Of a stretch of DNA of 49,252 nucleotides, positions 10,050 through 21,638 are shown piece by piece. Numbering within the stretch: position 1 is the stretch's first letter; every line of letters starts with the position of its first letter. This stretch comes from Welwitschia mirabilis (Eukaryota; Gnetophyta; Gnetopsida; Welwitschiales). A program made the position numbers and the translations under genes. Where the stretch lies: contig JBOZIK010000001.1 in NCBI GenBank assembly GCA_051453625.1, positions 227,360,970 to 227,410,221 of the forward strand, given 5' to 3'. The notes under the pieces were generated by a model, which had not been told where the DNA came from, searched no databases, and worked only from the letters and a program-made list of their open reading frames with translations.

Positions 10050-11361
10050 ATGCTTTATTTATTTCTTTCCTAGTTATTAAATGTATGATCTTGGTTTCCT
10101 TGATTTGTGTATATTTTATTAACTTACAACTATCAGGGTTAGGTTTATGTGTAGAAATAATCTTTTCCTTCTCACATTAGTTAAGTGATATAAGGATATG
10201 TGTAGTGGTTTAACTTAGTTGATGGATTTCTTATTCTAGTTTTTGCAATGTGGAAGAGGTTTATTAGGTGAATAGTCATTTTAATGCATGAATGTGATGT
10301 TAAGATTCTATGAATTTATTAAGTATGATTTCTAAAGAGTTGGAAGTTAGAGGGGGATTTAAATTCTTAGGTTAAATAGTTGAGGCTTGAGTAGGGTTAT
10401 CTTGTTTTCATGAAAAGTTTAGATGGTTTCTCCATCTAGGGTTATAGGCATTAGAGTAGAGAATATTAGTTCTTGATCTTTGCCATTATTGTACTATAGC
10501 ATTAACTTGTTCTTCCACTACTACTTAAAATATGGATATGGATGGACAATCTATAGTTTTATGAGTATTCACATAACAAATTTTTTAATGGAGAGTTGAA
10601 GTTAAAGGGTTAGGGACAGTACTAAGATTTTTAATTTTATTAGAGAGCTCATCCAANNNNNNNNNNTTAAAACTTTCATCTTGGTCTCAAGGGAATCCCA
10701 AGCTTCATAAATCTCAAGATCTAAAAATCTTATCCTACATATCATTTTTACAAATTACGTATGGTTGGATGAAATTTATTCATAAAATAAACTTATAATT
10801 CTTCCTTCTTCAAAACCATTTTATGGATATTTAGGAAGTAAATCCTTGAATCTCTCTAAGGTGTAGGAGAAAGTTTCACTATCCTTTTATTGGAAGTTCA
10901 TGATTTCCATTTGAATGACATTGGTCTTATGACTAGAAAGAAAATTTATAATGAATGCTTCATTGAGTTTAGTCTGTGTGGTAATGGAAATAGGTTTCAA
11001 TGTGTAAAGCTAATAGTTTATCTTTTTTTAAAAGAAAAATGGATAAGATCCATCTAAGTGCATTGGATGTATCTAGATTCTAAGTGATAGTGAAAACAAC
11101 ACACTCAAATTTTTTGAGATGTAAGTAAGGATCCTCAAACTTTAAATCATGAAAGTATGAAAGAATTTGAATCAATACTAGTTTAAAGTTAATTCTTTTA
11201 GCATTTGAAAATTGAATAATACAAGAAGGTGTACTTAAAAATTGGGGTAAAAAATAGTCTTTTAAAGTTTGTCTAGGTTAGTTTGGATGAAGGTTACTTG
11301 TAAATTCATTATGATTTTATTAAGGTCTTTTTTATAACTACCCTCTATGATTTCTATCCAT
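10050..11361 (-). pseudogene. gag: B gag polyprotein (Retrotrans_gag type), broken
   Basis: Gag forms the particle around element RNA. The minus-strand start is taken as the ATG at 11361 (MDRNHRG). The reconstructed frame shows an N-terminal PTLRDYF, PSCIIQFSNAK, then FHDLKFEDPYLHLKKFE, then the RWILSIFLLKKDK block (usual form RLKLFPFSLKDKAK), and ERFKDLLPKYPHNGFEE (usual form ERFKDLLxxCPHHGFE). Below a 10-N gap (10657-10666) comes a decayed zinc knuckle (THKTIDCPS, about 10535-10575), then YNPRWRNHLNFS, a hallmark phrase of this gag group. Many stops and frame changes are present. Length and order fit a full gag. Confidence 0.8.
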
Positions 11362-12019
11362 GTTGTGTTCGAGAGGGATTAGTCGTAATCTACCATCAGA
11401 GGTTCATTTCCAATTCATAAAATGTAAGAAAAAAATTAAGACTAGTTACAGTTCTAGTAGCACATAATAAATGAAAAGTTTCAAGATGTTGAAATGTAAA
11501 TTTTACAGAATATAAAGATAGTTTGATGTAAGAAGCTAGTAACACCAATGAGAGAAGATAGCAGCGCTAGTAAAATGATGTAAAACCTTTTTAGCAAAAA
11601 TGATAGTGAGGGTTTCAGAAAAAATGATAATCTAACATACAGGGTTAATTTAACTGATTATCAGAAATAGACTAAGTAAAGATTCTAGGAAGGACTAATG
11701 CAATAATGAAAAATATAATGTAATGTAATTCAAGAAATGAAAATTATAGAAATCAAAACTACAAGTACTAAAGCATTTTTCTAATATTTATGCTATTGAA
11801 GTCCTTCTTTTTGAAATCCATCTTACAATACCCACTTAGGAAGTCACCTAAGATAAAGAAGGGAATAGAAGAGAGAAGATATAATAGAAATAAAAGATGA
11901 ATAGAATAAAGATGAATAGTATAATAGATTTTTTTTATTATTTTCTTATTGTATTCTCTTCAAAACCTCCAAAAATTAGCCCTTGTAATAAAATTTGATA
12001 TAATATCCAAATAATATTT

Positions 12020-12118
12020 TGCAAGAAAAGAAAAGAAGAAAAGGAAACAAAATTAAAAACTAAAAGAAAAAAATAAAAAAGAAAAATAAAAATAAAAGAA
12101 AAAAGAAAAATAAATAAG
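12020..12118. repeat. Low-complexity A/G-rich tract
   Basis: About 100 bases of A with scattered G (AAAAGAAAAGAAGAAAAGG and similar). On the minus strand it is a pyrimidine tract between the proposed B primer site and B gag, where leaders of this group are often T-rich. Confidence 0.85.
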
Positions 12119-12311
12119 TCACCACATTAGATTCCATCAATCAAGTGCTAAACACGATTAACACCAATCCACTATTAACAAAAAGAACAAAAGAAAACAA
12201 GAACTAAGAGTACTAGTATAAAATAAAAAGGAAAATAAATGAAACACTAAAAACTTAAAAAAATATAAAAAAGTAAATTATATATGTGCCCCATTATAGC
12301 TATCATACCAC

Positions 12312-12331
12312 TATTCTGATAATGGTACTAA
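12312..12331 (-). promoter_or_regulatory. Possible primer-binding site of B, heavily decayed
   Basis: The minus strand reads TTTTTAGTACCATTATCAGA, compared with TTTTTGGCGCCGTTGCCGGG in undamaged members of the group. All differences but one are transitions. Its position, about 950 bases upstream of the gag ATG, is suitable. A TATA-like CTTATAAATTCCC on the minus strand near 13153-13166 would lie in the corresponding LTR. Confidence 0.4.
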
Positions 12332-15300
12332 AAAGCTATTCATGGTGAAATATGGCTATGCTTGTATCTATTGTTAATATATGGTAAATCATAAGATTAT
12401 CATAGGAATACAAGTTTTACATGAATAGATACAACTTTTATTAAAAATACTAGGACTTCCATTTGTATTATGGCCTCGATGTCATTCTTTCATAGAGATA
12501 GATAACAAAATCTATCACTAAAGTAAGCATAATAGTAAAGAGTAGCAGAAAGTGAAACAATATTATAGATCTAGGAATAGGGCATAACATTTAAACTAGC
12601 ATAATAAATTTAAAAAAAATAATTACTTAAAGTGAAAACATGTAGATTTACTTCTTAACTCATTCACAATGATATAATTCACTATGACCATGACTGTTCA
12701 TGTAGTTTAAGATCAAGTAGAATCACATAATATCATTCATCATTAGACATGAGCATCATATAACTAAACCATCTAGTCTTCACAATAGAAATAAAATAAG
12801 TATTAAAAGTATAAGTCTCCTAAGATCCATCAAATAAACTAACAGTTTATGCAAGCTAGAATGAAAAGGAAAATTACTGAAACATATCTTTAGAAGCATG
12901 CCTCATTCAACTTTAAGTATAATAAATATGACATCGACAACTTGATATCAAAGTAATACATTAATAATATGTATCATTTTATTATCTAAAAAAAAGCATA
13001 TAATCTGAAAATGTACTCATGCTAAACTAAGAAGCATTATGTTAGCTTGGTAGCTAGTCCATCCCTATGGGAGGCTTAGAGGAAATTCATAACTAAATCT
13101 CTAATTTATTTTACAATGATTTACTATTAAGTGATGTCCTCTAAGTGAGGAGAGGTAGGGAATTTATAAGCTAGGATTAGGATTTACAATTAAGGTGTTA
13201 AACGCCTAATGAGATCATTTCAAAAAATTCCCAAAGTACATAAAATAAATATTTAGTTATGGAACCAAATTGAGGGGTTCTTCTTATAAAATATTTATTG
13301 TTTATATTCTCTTTGCTGAAATGGTTAAAATGAATTGCTTACATCAAGAGGACTTGAGAATGTAAGAATAGTACTATTTTGATTTAAGTAATTAGCACCA
13401 CCATGCCTAAGACTAGCGTCACTGCTAATTATAATCAACACACCTTCATCTTCTACCACAATGCTACTGATATTACATTTATCTTGCAAATTGGTCGTGT
13501 TAAAAAAGATAAGTAGTAAAATAGGATTTTCGTGGTCTTAAGTGCAAGAAATGCATGAAATGATCATGATGATTAATTAAACTTACTAACACACCCTTAC
13601 TTTCTTGATTAAGACATATGTTAAAAGATTCAAAAAAGAACTATGAGGATAATCTTAAGGAAATGTTAATGGTTTTAAATATTTTAAATGAGTATGAAAA
13701 GAAAACAAACAAGCAATTACCTTTGATAGTACAAGACAAATATGAAATATGTTAAGTGTTAGATGTGAAGAATATTTAAGAACTATATTATTCCAAATTC
13801 AATTACTTAAAAGAAAATATGAAAACTTAAATATAAATAACAAGTAAACTTTGAAATACTACTTTAAAAGGATGATTCTGTTGAGTAAAGACTAGAAACA
13901 ATTCAAAAATACTTAGTAAGGATAAAATTATGTTAAAATATTAAAAAATTGATATCAGAATATAAATATACTTTAGTGATGCTAGTTAAAACTAGTTACA
14001 CTCAAATAATAAGTTCACATAAATTCTAATTTATTTTAGAATCTTGTGACTCTACTTATTAACTATTTTATGAAGAACCTATTAAAATAAAAATAAATAA
14101 ATAATTACATCTAAAAATAAAAATAAAACAATTATATTTTAGATATCACCATCTACTAGTTGAAGAAGAGAAAATAGAAGTTAAAACAAGAATAGATATT
14201 TTATACTAACCTTTAAATACAAAAAACATTAAATCAAATGTTTAAAATGAAAGTTTTTAAAGGTATTAAATATGGATATGTTATACTAGTTTAAAATATC
14301 ATAGTTGTAACACTTCCAAGATTAAAGAACTAGCTCATCTAGTGAAGATTTTGCTAGTTTAAAAATCTCATGCTAATGTTTTTAGAAATATGAATGTGCT
14401 AAGCGTAAATAATAATGTTTACAAGCCAGTTTTGATAAGAACATTTTACAAGATTGTGTTTATAAAAAATAAATTCAAAATAATAAAGATTACTATAAAA
14501 TGAATTCTACAAATACAAATTTAGTGTGAGAATAAACAATATTATTTAAAAACTAATAACAGAGATGTACTTCAAGAAAATTTACTTCTTAGGAATTACA
14601 AGTACTTGTTAAATAAATGATAGAACAAAATATTTCACAATCAGTTTTAATAAAGTTTTTGATTAACAATTAATTACTACTTAATTTTTACTATTTTTAC
14701 TCTAAAATATTAAAAATAATTTATTTTAAAGTTTAAATACAATATTATATGATTATTTTTCACTAATCAAATCTTGTTCTAAGTTACTACTAAATCTCTA
14801 CCATGAAAAATTACATGTTGGTTGTTATTGTGCAAGCCTATTTGTGAGATTTAGGTGGTAATATATTCCATGACCTTATGATGAAAAATAAGAAGTTCTA
14901 CATCTCTTTTAGATTAAGTAGGATGATTGTTTCAATTTCTTAAAGAAATAAAATACTATATATAAAATTATGTAATCCCTTTCTATAAAACATTAAAGTC
15001 TATAATGAGTTCAAATTTTTAGTTATGAATACAATTTATAAAAAATTAATTTTTATAGAATGTATAAGTAGTTAATTACTTAGTATTAAAATTTAAAATT
15101 CTTCATTTATTAAGCACATGACCATTCATGTAGTTTATATAAACTATAATTTTTCATTCTTATTCATTCAACTCATGTACATCATTTTAAAATGCTTCTC
15201 ATATTTCTTTATTTTTGTCCTTTAAAGTTATTATACTTATTTTTCAACTTTAATTCCAAATCAAAATCATCATATTGTAATATATCATTTCTAAAAAGAA

Positions 15301-16845
15301 TCTCATTGAATAGATCCTTACTTTTGAAATTATTTTTACAAATCTAATGAAGTTTTCTTTCTTATATTGTGATGACATAGCATATAATTAGTCAAGTCTT
15401 AAATAATATGATACTAAAACAATTATAGTAATATAATTAATAATGAAAAAAACAATAATAACAAGAACAAGAACAATAATTCTTTTTCATCATAAGCTCT
15501 CTGAATTATTAATTTTTGTTAAGTTTAAATTTGAAAATCCTATATTTTGAAAAGAGTAAACAATTATCTAACATGCAAGAAAATAATTGTTTTAGATCTT
15601 TATTCTTTCATGATAGTTAAATTGTTGAAAAAAGAGTCTGCTACAAAAGAGGAAAAATTATGTGATGATCAAGCTAGAATTATATAACTTTTATTAATGA
15701 TACAATAAATATTTATCATGATCTATGGAGTTTCATTTATCAAGGATATAAAAATAAACTTAAAGAAAGTTTATAGGAATAACTTCTTATTAAAATGAGT
15801 AATATTAAAATTAAAAAGATAAATTCACATATAATTTAATTACAAAAGTAGGTTTAATATACAAGAACATTAAAGAACATGATGGGGAAGTTCATCATAT
15901 AAATGTGTTTAATGACACAACTAAAGCCCTTTCAAATTCCTAGAAAATATTTATTAGAATATTTAACTATTTTGAAAACAATACTTAATATTTGAAATAA
16001 TTATGTGCCTTGTTGAAAGTGGAGTAGAAGATGAAAAGACAAGATGGTAATAAGCATAATAATAGCATGAAATGAGATAATTTCCTGAATAATAAGGATA
16101 TTAAATACTAACTAAAATTTTGGTAGACTTGATAAGAAATATAACTTATGCTAGTAAAGTAACATGAAAAACTAGTTATACAAAAGAAAAAGTTAAATAA
16201 AGTGATGGTACTAGAAACAAAGGTTAAATTAATAATGATCATTATAGCAAACATAGTAAGCCTAAGGAAGAAAATGAATGAGGTAATAATAAAACATGAG
16301 ACTCAAAAAGTGTTTAGAAGAAGAGTAAAAGCTAAATGAAGTGAATTTTTTTCCCTAGATAAATAGATATTATAAATGTGAATGTAAAGTCTCATATAAA
16401 TAACTCCCAAAAAACAAAAAAAAGATCAAGGACATTAAGGAAATAAGACACATGTTAAGTTATTTTTATAGTTTTAAAAAATCCATATTCCATATCAAAC
16501 TCATAATGAGAAAACTAGAAAAGTAAAAATTAGTAAACATTTCCAAGGATGAAAGTACAAAGCTAGTCTTATGAAAAATTCTGTAGATATAATAGGTTTT
16601 GTAAATACTTGAGCAAGTCATAGTATGATTTGAAGGAAGGATTTGGTAAGGATTTATAATTAATTTTAGACATTAAAATGATGTTGATAAAATATATTAA
16701 GGGAGCACTTGGATTATAGTTGAGAAATGTTTTCTGTATTCTTGGATTTAATCAAAATATGTTATTTCTGCATACATTAATTTTAATATGTTTTAATATC
16801 ATGGTAACTATAATTAATGGAAAAATAAAGGTTATAAGTGAGAAA
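12332..16845. other. Long AT-rich stretch without recognisable genes
   Basis: The first 0.8-1.5 kb may be the 5' LTR of element B on the minus strand (see the primer site), but I could not find a matching second LTR. The remainder, to 16845, has very few open frames, no recognisable domain, no tRNA-like fold I can point to and no clear repeat partner elsewhere in the window. Runs such as ACAATAATAACAAGAACAAG (15452-15480) are simple low-complexity DNA. Confidence 0.6.
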
Positions 16846-17220
16846 TATTGGGAAAATTAGGTAAAACATTAAAAAAACAACTACCTCCTACTTAAAATGT
16901 TAATTTATGCTAAAAAATTAAGATTGTAATTATCTTTTATTTAATATATTATATTATTTTAACTAAAGGTGTATAAGGGTATGCCTGATGTATCTAAAAT
17001 AGAGTTTGTATTATTAGATGGAAAATCATTCTATACTCATGGGATTTGGATAAGTAATGTAATAAATTAGCTTAAACTAATTATGATAAAGCTAGATGTC
17101 TAACTTAAAGCTAAATTTAATGAATTACTTAAGCAATTTTCAATGCATATGCTATATGCTTCTTGTATTCTCCTCATAAATGGGTCTAATCTATGCTTAA
17201 TGGATCTTATAGATCTAATA
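16846..17220 (+). repeat. 5' LTR of C
   Basis: Starts TATTGGGAAAATTAGG, aligning with TGTTAGAAAAATGAAG at 41450. Shared landmarks with the 3' LTR are CTACCTCCTACTTAAAAT, GTTAATTTATGCT, AAAATAGAGTTT, CATGGGATTTG and TGGGTCTAAT. The TG start has changed to TA. Confidence 0.8.
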
Positions 17221-17221
17221 A

Positions 17222-17233
17222 ATGATATCAAAG
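17222..17233 (+). promoter_or_regulatory. Primer-binding site of C
   Basis: ATGATATCAAAG directly follows the LTR and resembles TGGTATCAGAGC, the initiator-Met tRNA primer site common in plant copia elements. Confidence 0.65.
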
Positions 17234-17554
17234 AAAATTCTTAGTAATGAAATGTCTTGTGGAGATACTTTTTTTTACATTTTTTCTCTACAAATTCTTT
17301 AGCATAATCCATGGTTTTAGATGAGGACAAGAATTAGACTTATTATGCAAGCTAAGCCAAAATGGTTCAATGATTAAAATCATTCAAAATTCAATGAATC
17401 TTATTTTGATCTTTTATTTTTGAGTGTTATTATTTTTAGACCATTGGATTTTCACCACATTTCTAAACTGATGTTTTTAAATCCATTGTATGTAGTCTAG
17501 GTCATGATAAAATGGGAACATGCTCTTTCCAAGGATGTCATCTGTTACTAACAT

Positions 17555-17743
17555 TATAAGAGTGACAAGCCTAAAAAAGTTATAAGGAAATAGAGAGAGA
17601 GGAAAAAATTTAAGAAATAGTACCTCACTGTAAGCATTTATATGAATGTATTAAATATATCATAAGGAGAATACAATCAAAGATAAGGGATATTTATTAA
17701 TGGCTAAAGGAAAACTAGGGATTCCTCTAAATTTAACACAACA
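17555..17743 (-). repeat. 3' LTR of T
   Basis: Shares AGAGTGAC, AAATAGAGA, AAGAAATA and ACTAGGGATTCCTCTAAATT with 40067-40264. The left edge TATAAGAGTGA aligns with TGTTAGAGTGA. Confidence 0.75.
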
Positions 17744-17757
17744 TTACTCCCTCTAAG
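17744..17757 (-). promoter_or_regulatory. Polypurine tract of T
   Basis: The minus strand reads CTTAGAGGGAGTAA immediately before the LTR start TGTTGTG, the position expected for plus-strand priming. Confidence 0.65.
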
Positions 17758-17935
17758 CTATAAAATTATTTATAATTTTAAAACACTTGACACAAACACA
17801 CTTTAATTCAATTACTTTTCACTTTATATGCACATAAAAACTAATCGCCTTTCAACTGATGAACATAGCTTTTCACTTCCCCTAATTTATAGTTCTTTAT
17901 ATTGGTTTCATAATTTAATATAGATTTACATTTTA

Positions 17936-17940
17936 TTAGG
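17936..17940 (+). repeat. Target-site duplication of A2, left copy (TTAGG)
   Basis: TTAGG directly before the A2 LTR; an identical TTAGG follows the other A2 LTR at 39691-39695. Five bases is normal for this class, and it fixes the outer ends of A2. Confidence 0.85.
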
Positions 17941-19167
17941 TTTTGTAGTGCCAATTTGTAGGATTTTAATCAGGTATTTTGAGTATGTTTGTAATAAATT
18001 TATAGAGGTTTAGATGTAATTTTTATAATTATGGATAATCGATGGGATGATCACTGAAACATGCAATTCTTGACATATTTGAAGGTATTTCAGACATATT
18101 ATGATATTTTTTATATTGAAGAAAATATGAATAATGTAGAAGATTGATTTCTCTTAGACTGTCATCCCCTCTGTTATCTCCATGATAGTCAGGACATTAT
18201 TACTAACTTGAACTAAAGCTTTGAAGTTGACTATGAGGCTTAAAGATAATGAATTACCTCTTCTTATGGAGTATCATCCCTAGTGTCAACCCCATTATAG
18301 ATAGGATGACAATTATTTTGTATGAATGAAAGTAAATTAACTTTGTAATGGGGTCAAGAGGCCCATATGGATTACTAGTGTTTATTATTTGACTTCTAGG
18401 GTTTTTCTTATAAAACTTTAATATAAAACTATAAATACCCCCTTTTGCCTTCACTTTTATTTTCATCCTTTATATCAGATATTCTGGTGGTGGAAGATTG
18501 ATGGATAAAAGATTCATCCATTAGCTACAAAGATAACATTTCCTTGGTGTTGGGCTAAATATTCTTTATTAAGGTACTGCTACTTTGTTTGTAAGTGGAT
18601 GTTAATTGATGATTAATACAAGAACTCTTTTTACTTCTATTGTGTGAATATCCCTTATGATTTAAGTTGATTATGATTAAGTGATAATTTCATAGTTTAT
18701 CTAGATCATAAGAACAACCTTATTAAAGTTGACATTGTTAGTTTAGTTCTTGAATTGCATTTTATTTTATTACATTTCCATAGTTGCATTTATTCACATT
18801 TTGTTTTGTATATCTTATAGCTTATGTTGATTAGGAATAAGTGATAACTCTTCCTAATTGATCTAAGTTATAAGGGCTGATTCATATGATAGAAGGATTG
18901 GAATTCAAATAGACTTATTATACTTGCATTTCCTCTATTTGCATTTCATCATCATTAATCTTGTGTTACATTTAAATTGTTCTTTATTTTTATTTACTAA
19001 AGAAAAAAGACTAAAAATACTTTGTGAAATCAATTCTCTAATTTCTAGCCTAGTGCCTTTACTGAATTATGACATTTGAGTTGACTTTTATTTATACTAG
19101 TATGTGATTTTCTACAAGCATTGTGATTTATAGGTTTTACTTAAGGACTTAAAGATTGCACAAATCA
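17941..19167 (+). repeat. 5' LTR of A2
   Basis: Starts TTTTGTAGTGCCAATTT (family consensus start TGTTG) and matches the 3' LTR (29199-29879 plus 39122-39690) and the A3 LTR along its length. A TATA box, CTATAAATACCC, sits at 18429-18440; transcription should start about 30 bases further on. Two inverted-repeat modules precede it, TGTCATCC...AGGACA (18160-18196) and TATCATCC...GGATGACA (18272-18311), in what would be U3. About a dozen bases seem lost just before the end. Confidence 0.9.
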
Positions 19168-19170
19168 ATA

Positions 19171-19193
19171 TTTTAGCACTATTGCTAAGGAAG
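19171..19193 (+). promoter_or_regulatory. First primer-binding site of A2
   Basis: TTTTAGCACTATTGCTAAGG is a transition-decayed form of TTTTGGCGCCGTTGCCGGGG and directly follows the 5' LTR. Confidence 0.8.
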
Positions 19194-19910
19194 GTTATAA
19201 AAAGCTAGAGGATTATCACTATCTAGATAAATTCCTTAGATTTTGGTTTAGGTTATTTATTTAAAATAGTGCTATATTTTTATTCTAGTTTAGTAGGTTT
19301 ACTTTGGTAATTTTTTTTTTCCATAGCTTTAATAAGTACTGTCATCTCCTTAGTTGTCCACACAACACTGAGAATGATAGTCATAGGTTTTCCAATTTAT
19401 TTTCTTTTTGTGAATTTTCTTTTTAGTAGTAGTAATAACATACCATCATCCTCACTTCCATCCCCATGATAAGGTGGATGATAGCCTGATTTTCTTTGAT
19501 TTCAGTAATACTTTAGTTTTGTGATCATCATTTCTTGTGTTGTCTCCACGCCCAGGTGGACATTTGTTAGTTTTTTTTAATTTTGATTTTTATTTTTATC
19601 TAAAGTATGTAGAGACATGGTGAATTTTGGTAAAAATATGAAATATTAGAGAGAGTAGAATTTAATTGAAGAAAATATTAGAGAAGGATTATTCGACTTC
19701 AAGCAAAATCTAGGCATACACACATCCCAGGTATGCAAATTCCAAGAATTATAGAAGAATATTTTTCTACTTTTATTATTTTAGAGTTAAATTTTTTATT
19801 AAAAAATTTGTAAAAATAATAGTATAGAAGCAGATCGTATTATTTATTTTTCATCTATGTCAAAATCATCATAAAAATAAAAGAAAGTCACTTCATGTAG
19901 TATACCAATC
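19194..19910 (+). other. Leader of A2 (noncoding) with inverted-repeat modules
   Basis: Noncoding stretch between the primer site and gag. It holds three short imperfect inverted repeats of one type: TGTCATCTCC...GAATGATAG (19340-19380), CATCATCC...GGATGATAG (19444-19484) and TGTCTCC...GGTGGACA (19541-19562). The second leader (20924-21638) has counterparts. Confidence 0.7.
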
Positions 19911-20702
19911 ATGATAGGAACTTCAACTTGAAATGTAAATGCTACACTTAGAGATTTAATTGCTAATAAAAAATGTGAAATTCAAAATACTTTTAATTTA
20001 CCTTTTGGTGATGATATAAAATTAAGAAACTTGAATGCATATCCAACATTTTTAGGCAAACTTGAAGAGGATCCTTTTCAAAATCTAGCCAAAATTGGAC
20101 AACTTATGCTTATCTTAGGGAATGAAAAGAAACGTATTAGTGCTCATACTTACATAGTAATCTTTTTAATCATACTTAGAAGAAAAATAAAACTTTGGCT
20201 TAGAACCATTTCACATAAAAGTCTTAAATCATGACGTAAAGTACACAAAGCTTTTATTAAAAAAATTTTCAGTGAAAGTACCATGAGATAAAAAAGGAAG
20301 AAATTTACCAGCTTTCAACAACAATCTTAATAGGATTATTCCACAACTTATGAGTGTTTCATCATAACTATTTATTCTAACTCTGTTGATAAATTTTGTA
20401 AAGAGGAATTGGTGGATTATTTCTATAACGAATTGACTAGTCAAACTAAACAACTTGTAAACTTTTCTTATGATGGCAACTTGATCAACTTGACTTTAGA
20501 TGATGCATGAAATTTGTTAGAAAATCTAGTAGAGATAAGTCAAACTTGGTCAAAACCCACTTCTAAAGAAAATCTAACTATCACCAAATCATAAAAAAAA
20601 TTAAAGAAAGTAAAATGTGATAAGAAAGAATAAGAAGATGATTTAATTAACATGGTTAATGATTTCACTACCACTTTGGAGAAGTAAACTCAAATGATAG
20701 TT
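19911..20702 (+). pseudogene. gag: A2 gag, first copy, truncated at a gap
   Basis: Starts at the ATG at 19911 (MIGTST) and contains ATLRDLIANKK. It then shows LNAYPTFLGKLEEDPFQNLA (the EDP...LA motif that opens the retrotransposon capsid), LILRRKIKLWLRTI (usual form FPFSLRGKAKAWL), and a capsid tail FYNELTSQTKQLVNFSYDGN. Stops appear at several places (one within the first ten codons, another at DDA*NLLENL). It ends at the gap just before the zinc knuckle. The second copy at 21639 differs at many positions, so this is not a recent duplication or a simple assembly echo. Confidence 0.85.
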
Positions 20703-20802
20703 NNNNNNNNNNNNNNNNNNNNNNNNNNNNNNNNNNNNNNNNNNNNNNNNNNNNNNNNNNNNNNNNNNNNNNNNNNNNNNNNNNNNNNNNNNNNNNNNNN
20801 NN
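20703..20802. other. Assembly gap (100 N) between the two A2 gag units
   Basis: Exactly 100 N, typical of a gap of unknown size. The left side is late gag; the right side begins in the last 100 bases of a family LTR. Most of an LTR should therefore lie in the gap. Confidence 0.95.
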
Positions 20803-20902
20803 ACAACACTCCCATCTATACTAGTATGTGTTTTTTTGTAAGCATTGTGATTTACAGGTTTTGTCTAAGGACTTAAAGATTGTACAAATTCACACTATAA
20901 CA
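20803..20902 (+). repeat. 3' end of an additional A-family LTR
   Basis: CATCTATACTAGTATGTGTT...ACTTAAAGATTGTAC...CACACTATAACA matches the last 100 bases of the A2 LTRs (19075-19167 and 39595-39690). It is followed at once by another primer site, so it is a true LTR end and not a stray similarity. Confidence 0.85.
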
Positions 20903-20923
20903 TTTTGATACCATTACCAAGGA
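20903..20923 (+). promoter_or_regulatory. Second primer-binding site of A2
   Basis: TTTTGATACCATTACCAAGG, again a transition-decayed TTTTGGCGCCGTTGCCGGGG. Its mutation pattern differs from the first site, showing independent decay. Confidence 0.8.
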
Positions 20924-21638
20924 AGGCCGCAAGGAGCTAGATGACTATCACTATGCAAATCAATATCTAAGACTTACGTTATTTATTTGAAATAGCACTA
21001 TATTTTTATTATAAGTTTTTGTAGGATTATTTTTTTCACAATTTTTCATTTTTGTAGTGATAATAAGCCATATTGTCCTCATTGTCATTCACACAATAAG
21101 GTTGACAATAGTCTACATTTTTCCTTTTGTTTTGTAATTTTGGCAATAAAATTTTTTGATTCTTTATAGCACACATCATTCACTCTATCATCCTTATAAC
21201 TAGGAGAACAATTATCTTTAGTTTTTCTTTTCTTTTCTGCAATCCTATTTTTCTATTTTCTAGAACATATATCTATCTATCATGCTCTCTATCATCTCCA
21301 TAATACACAGGATGATATTCATTACATTTTCTATCTTAGTATGTAGGAACATTATGAATTCTAGTTAAAAAAATAAAATATTAGAGAGAGTGGAACTTGA
21401 TTGAGGAAAAAAATTAAAGAATAATTATTCAACTTTAAGCAAAATTTAGGTACGCACAACCTAGGTATACAAATTCTTGAAGAATAATATTTTTTAATTT
21501 TTATTACTTTAAAGTCAAATATTTCAAAAGAAATTTGTGAAAATAATAGCATAAAAGCATATTGTATCATTTATTTTTCATGTATGTCAAAATCATCACA
21601 AAAATAAAAGTAAAGTCACTTTTTCTACTACATATATC

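Larger units (their letters stand above)
8700..12331 (-). mobile_element. Second Athila-like Ty3/gypsy element B (gag-protease remnant)
   Basis: Minus strand, read right to left: a possible primer site at 12312-12331, a T-rich leader (A-rich on plus, 12020-12118), gag from 11361, protease 9690-9350, and the post-protease linker down to about 8700. It differs from the A family in gag: it has the PSCI...LKFEDPYLHLKKFE type seen in many dicot Athila-group elements. I find no RT, RNase H or integrase before the S1 LTR, so either pol was deleted or the region below 8700 is too decayed to read. The 3' end and both LTR limits are not defined. Confidence 0.7.

Noticed and set aside
17524-17545. Met-type primer site beside the left T LTR
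   Set aside because: CATGCTCTTTCCAAGG only shares GCTCT. The convincing site is at 40047-40064.
18254-18466. 70-codon minus-strand open frame in the A2 5' LTR
   Set aside because: Lies within an LTR, antisense to the promoter, and is not kept in the other family LTRs.
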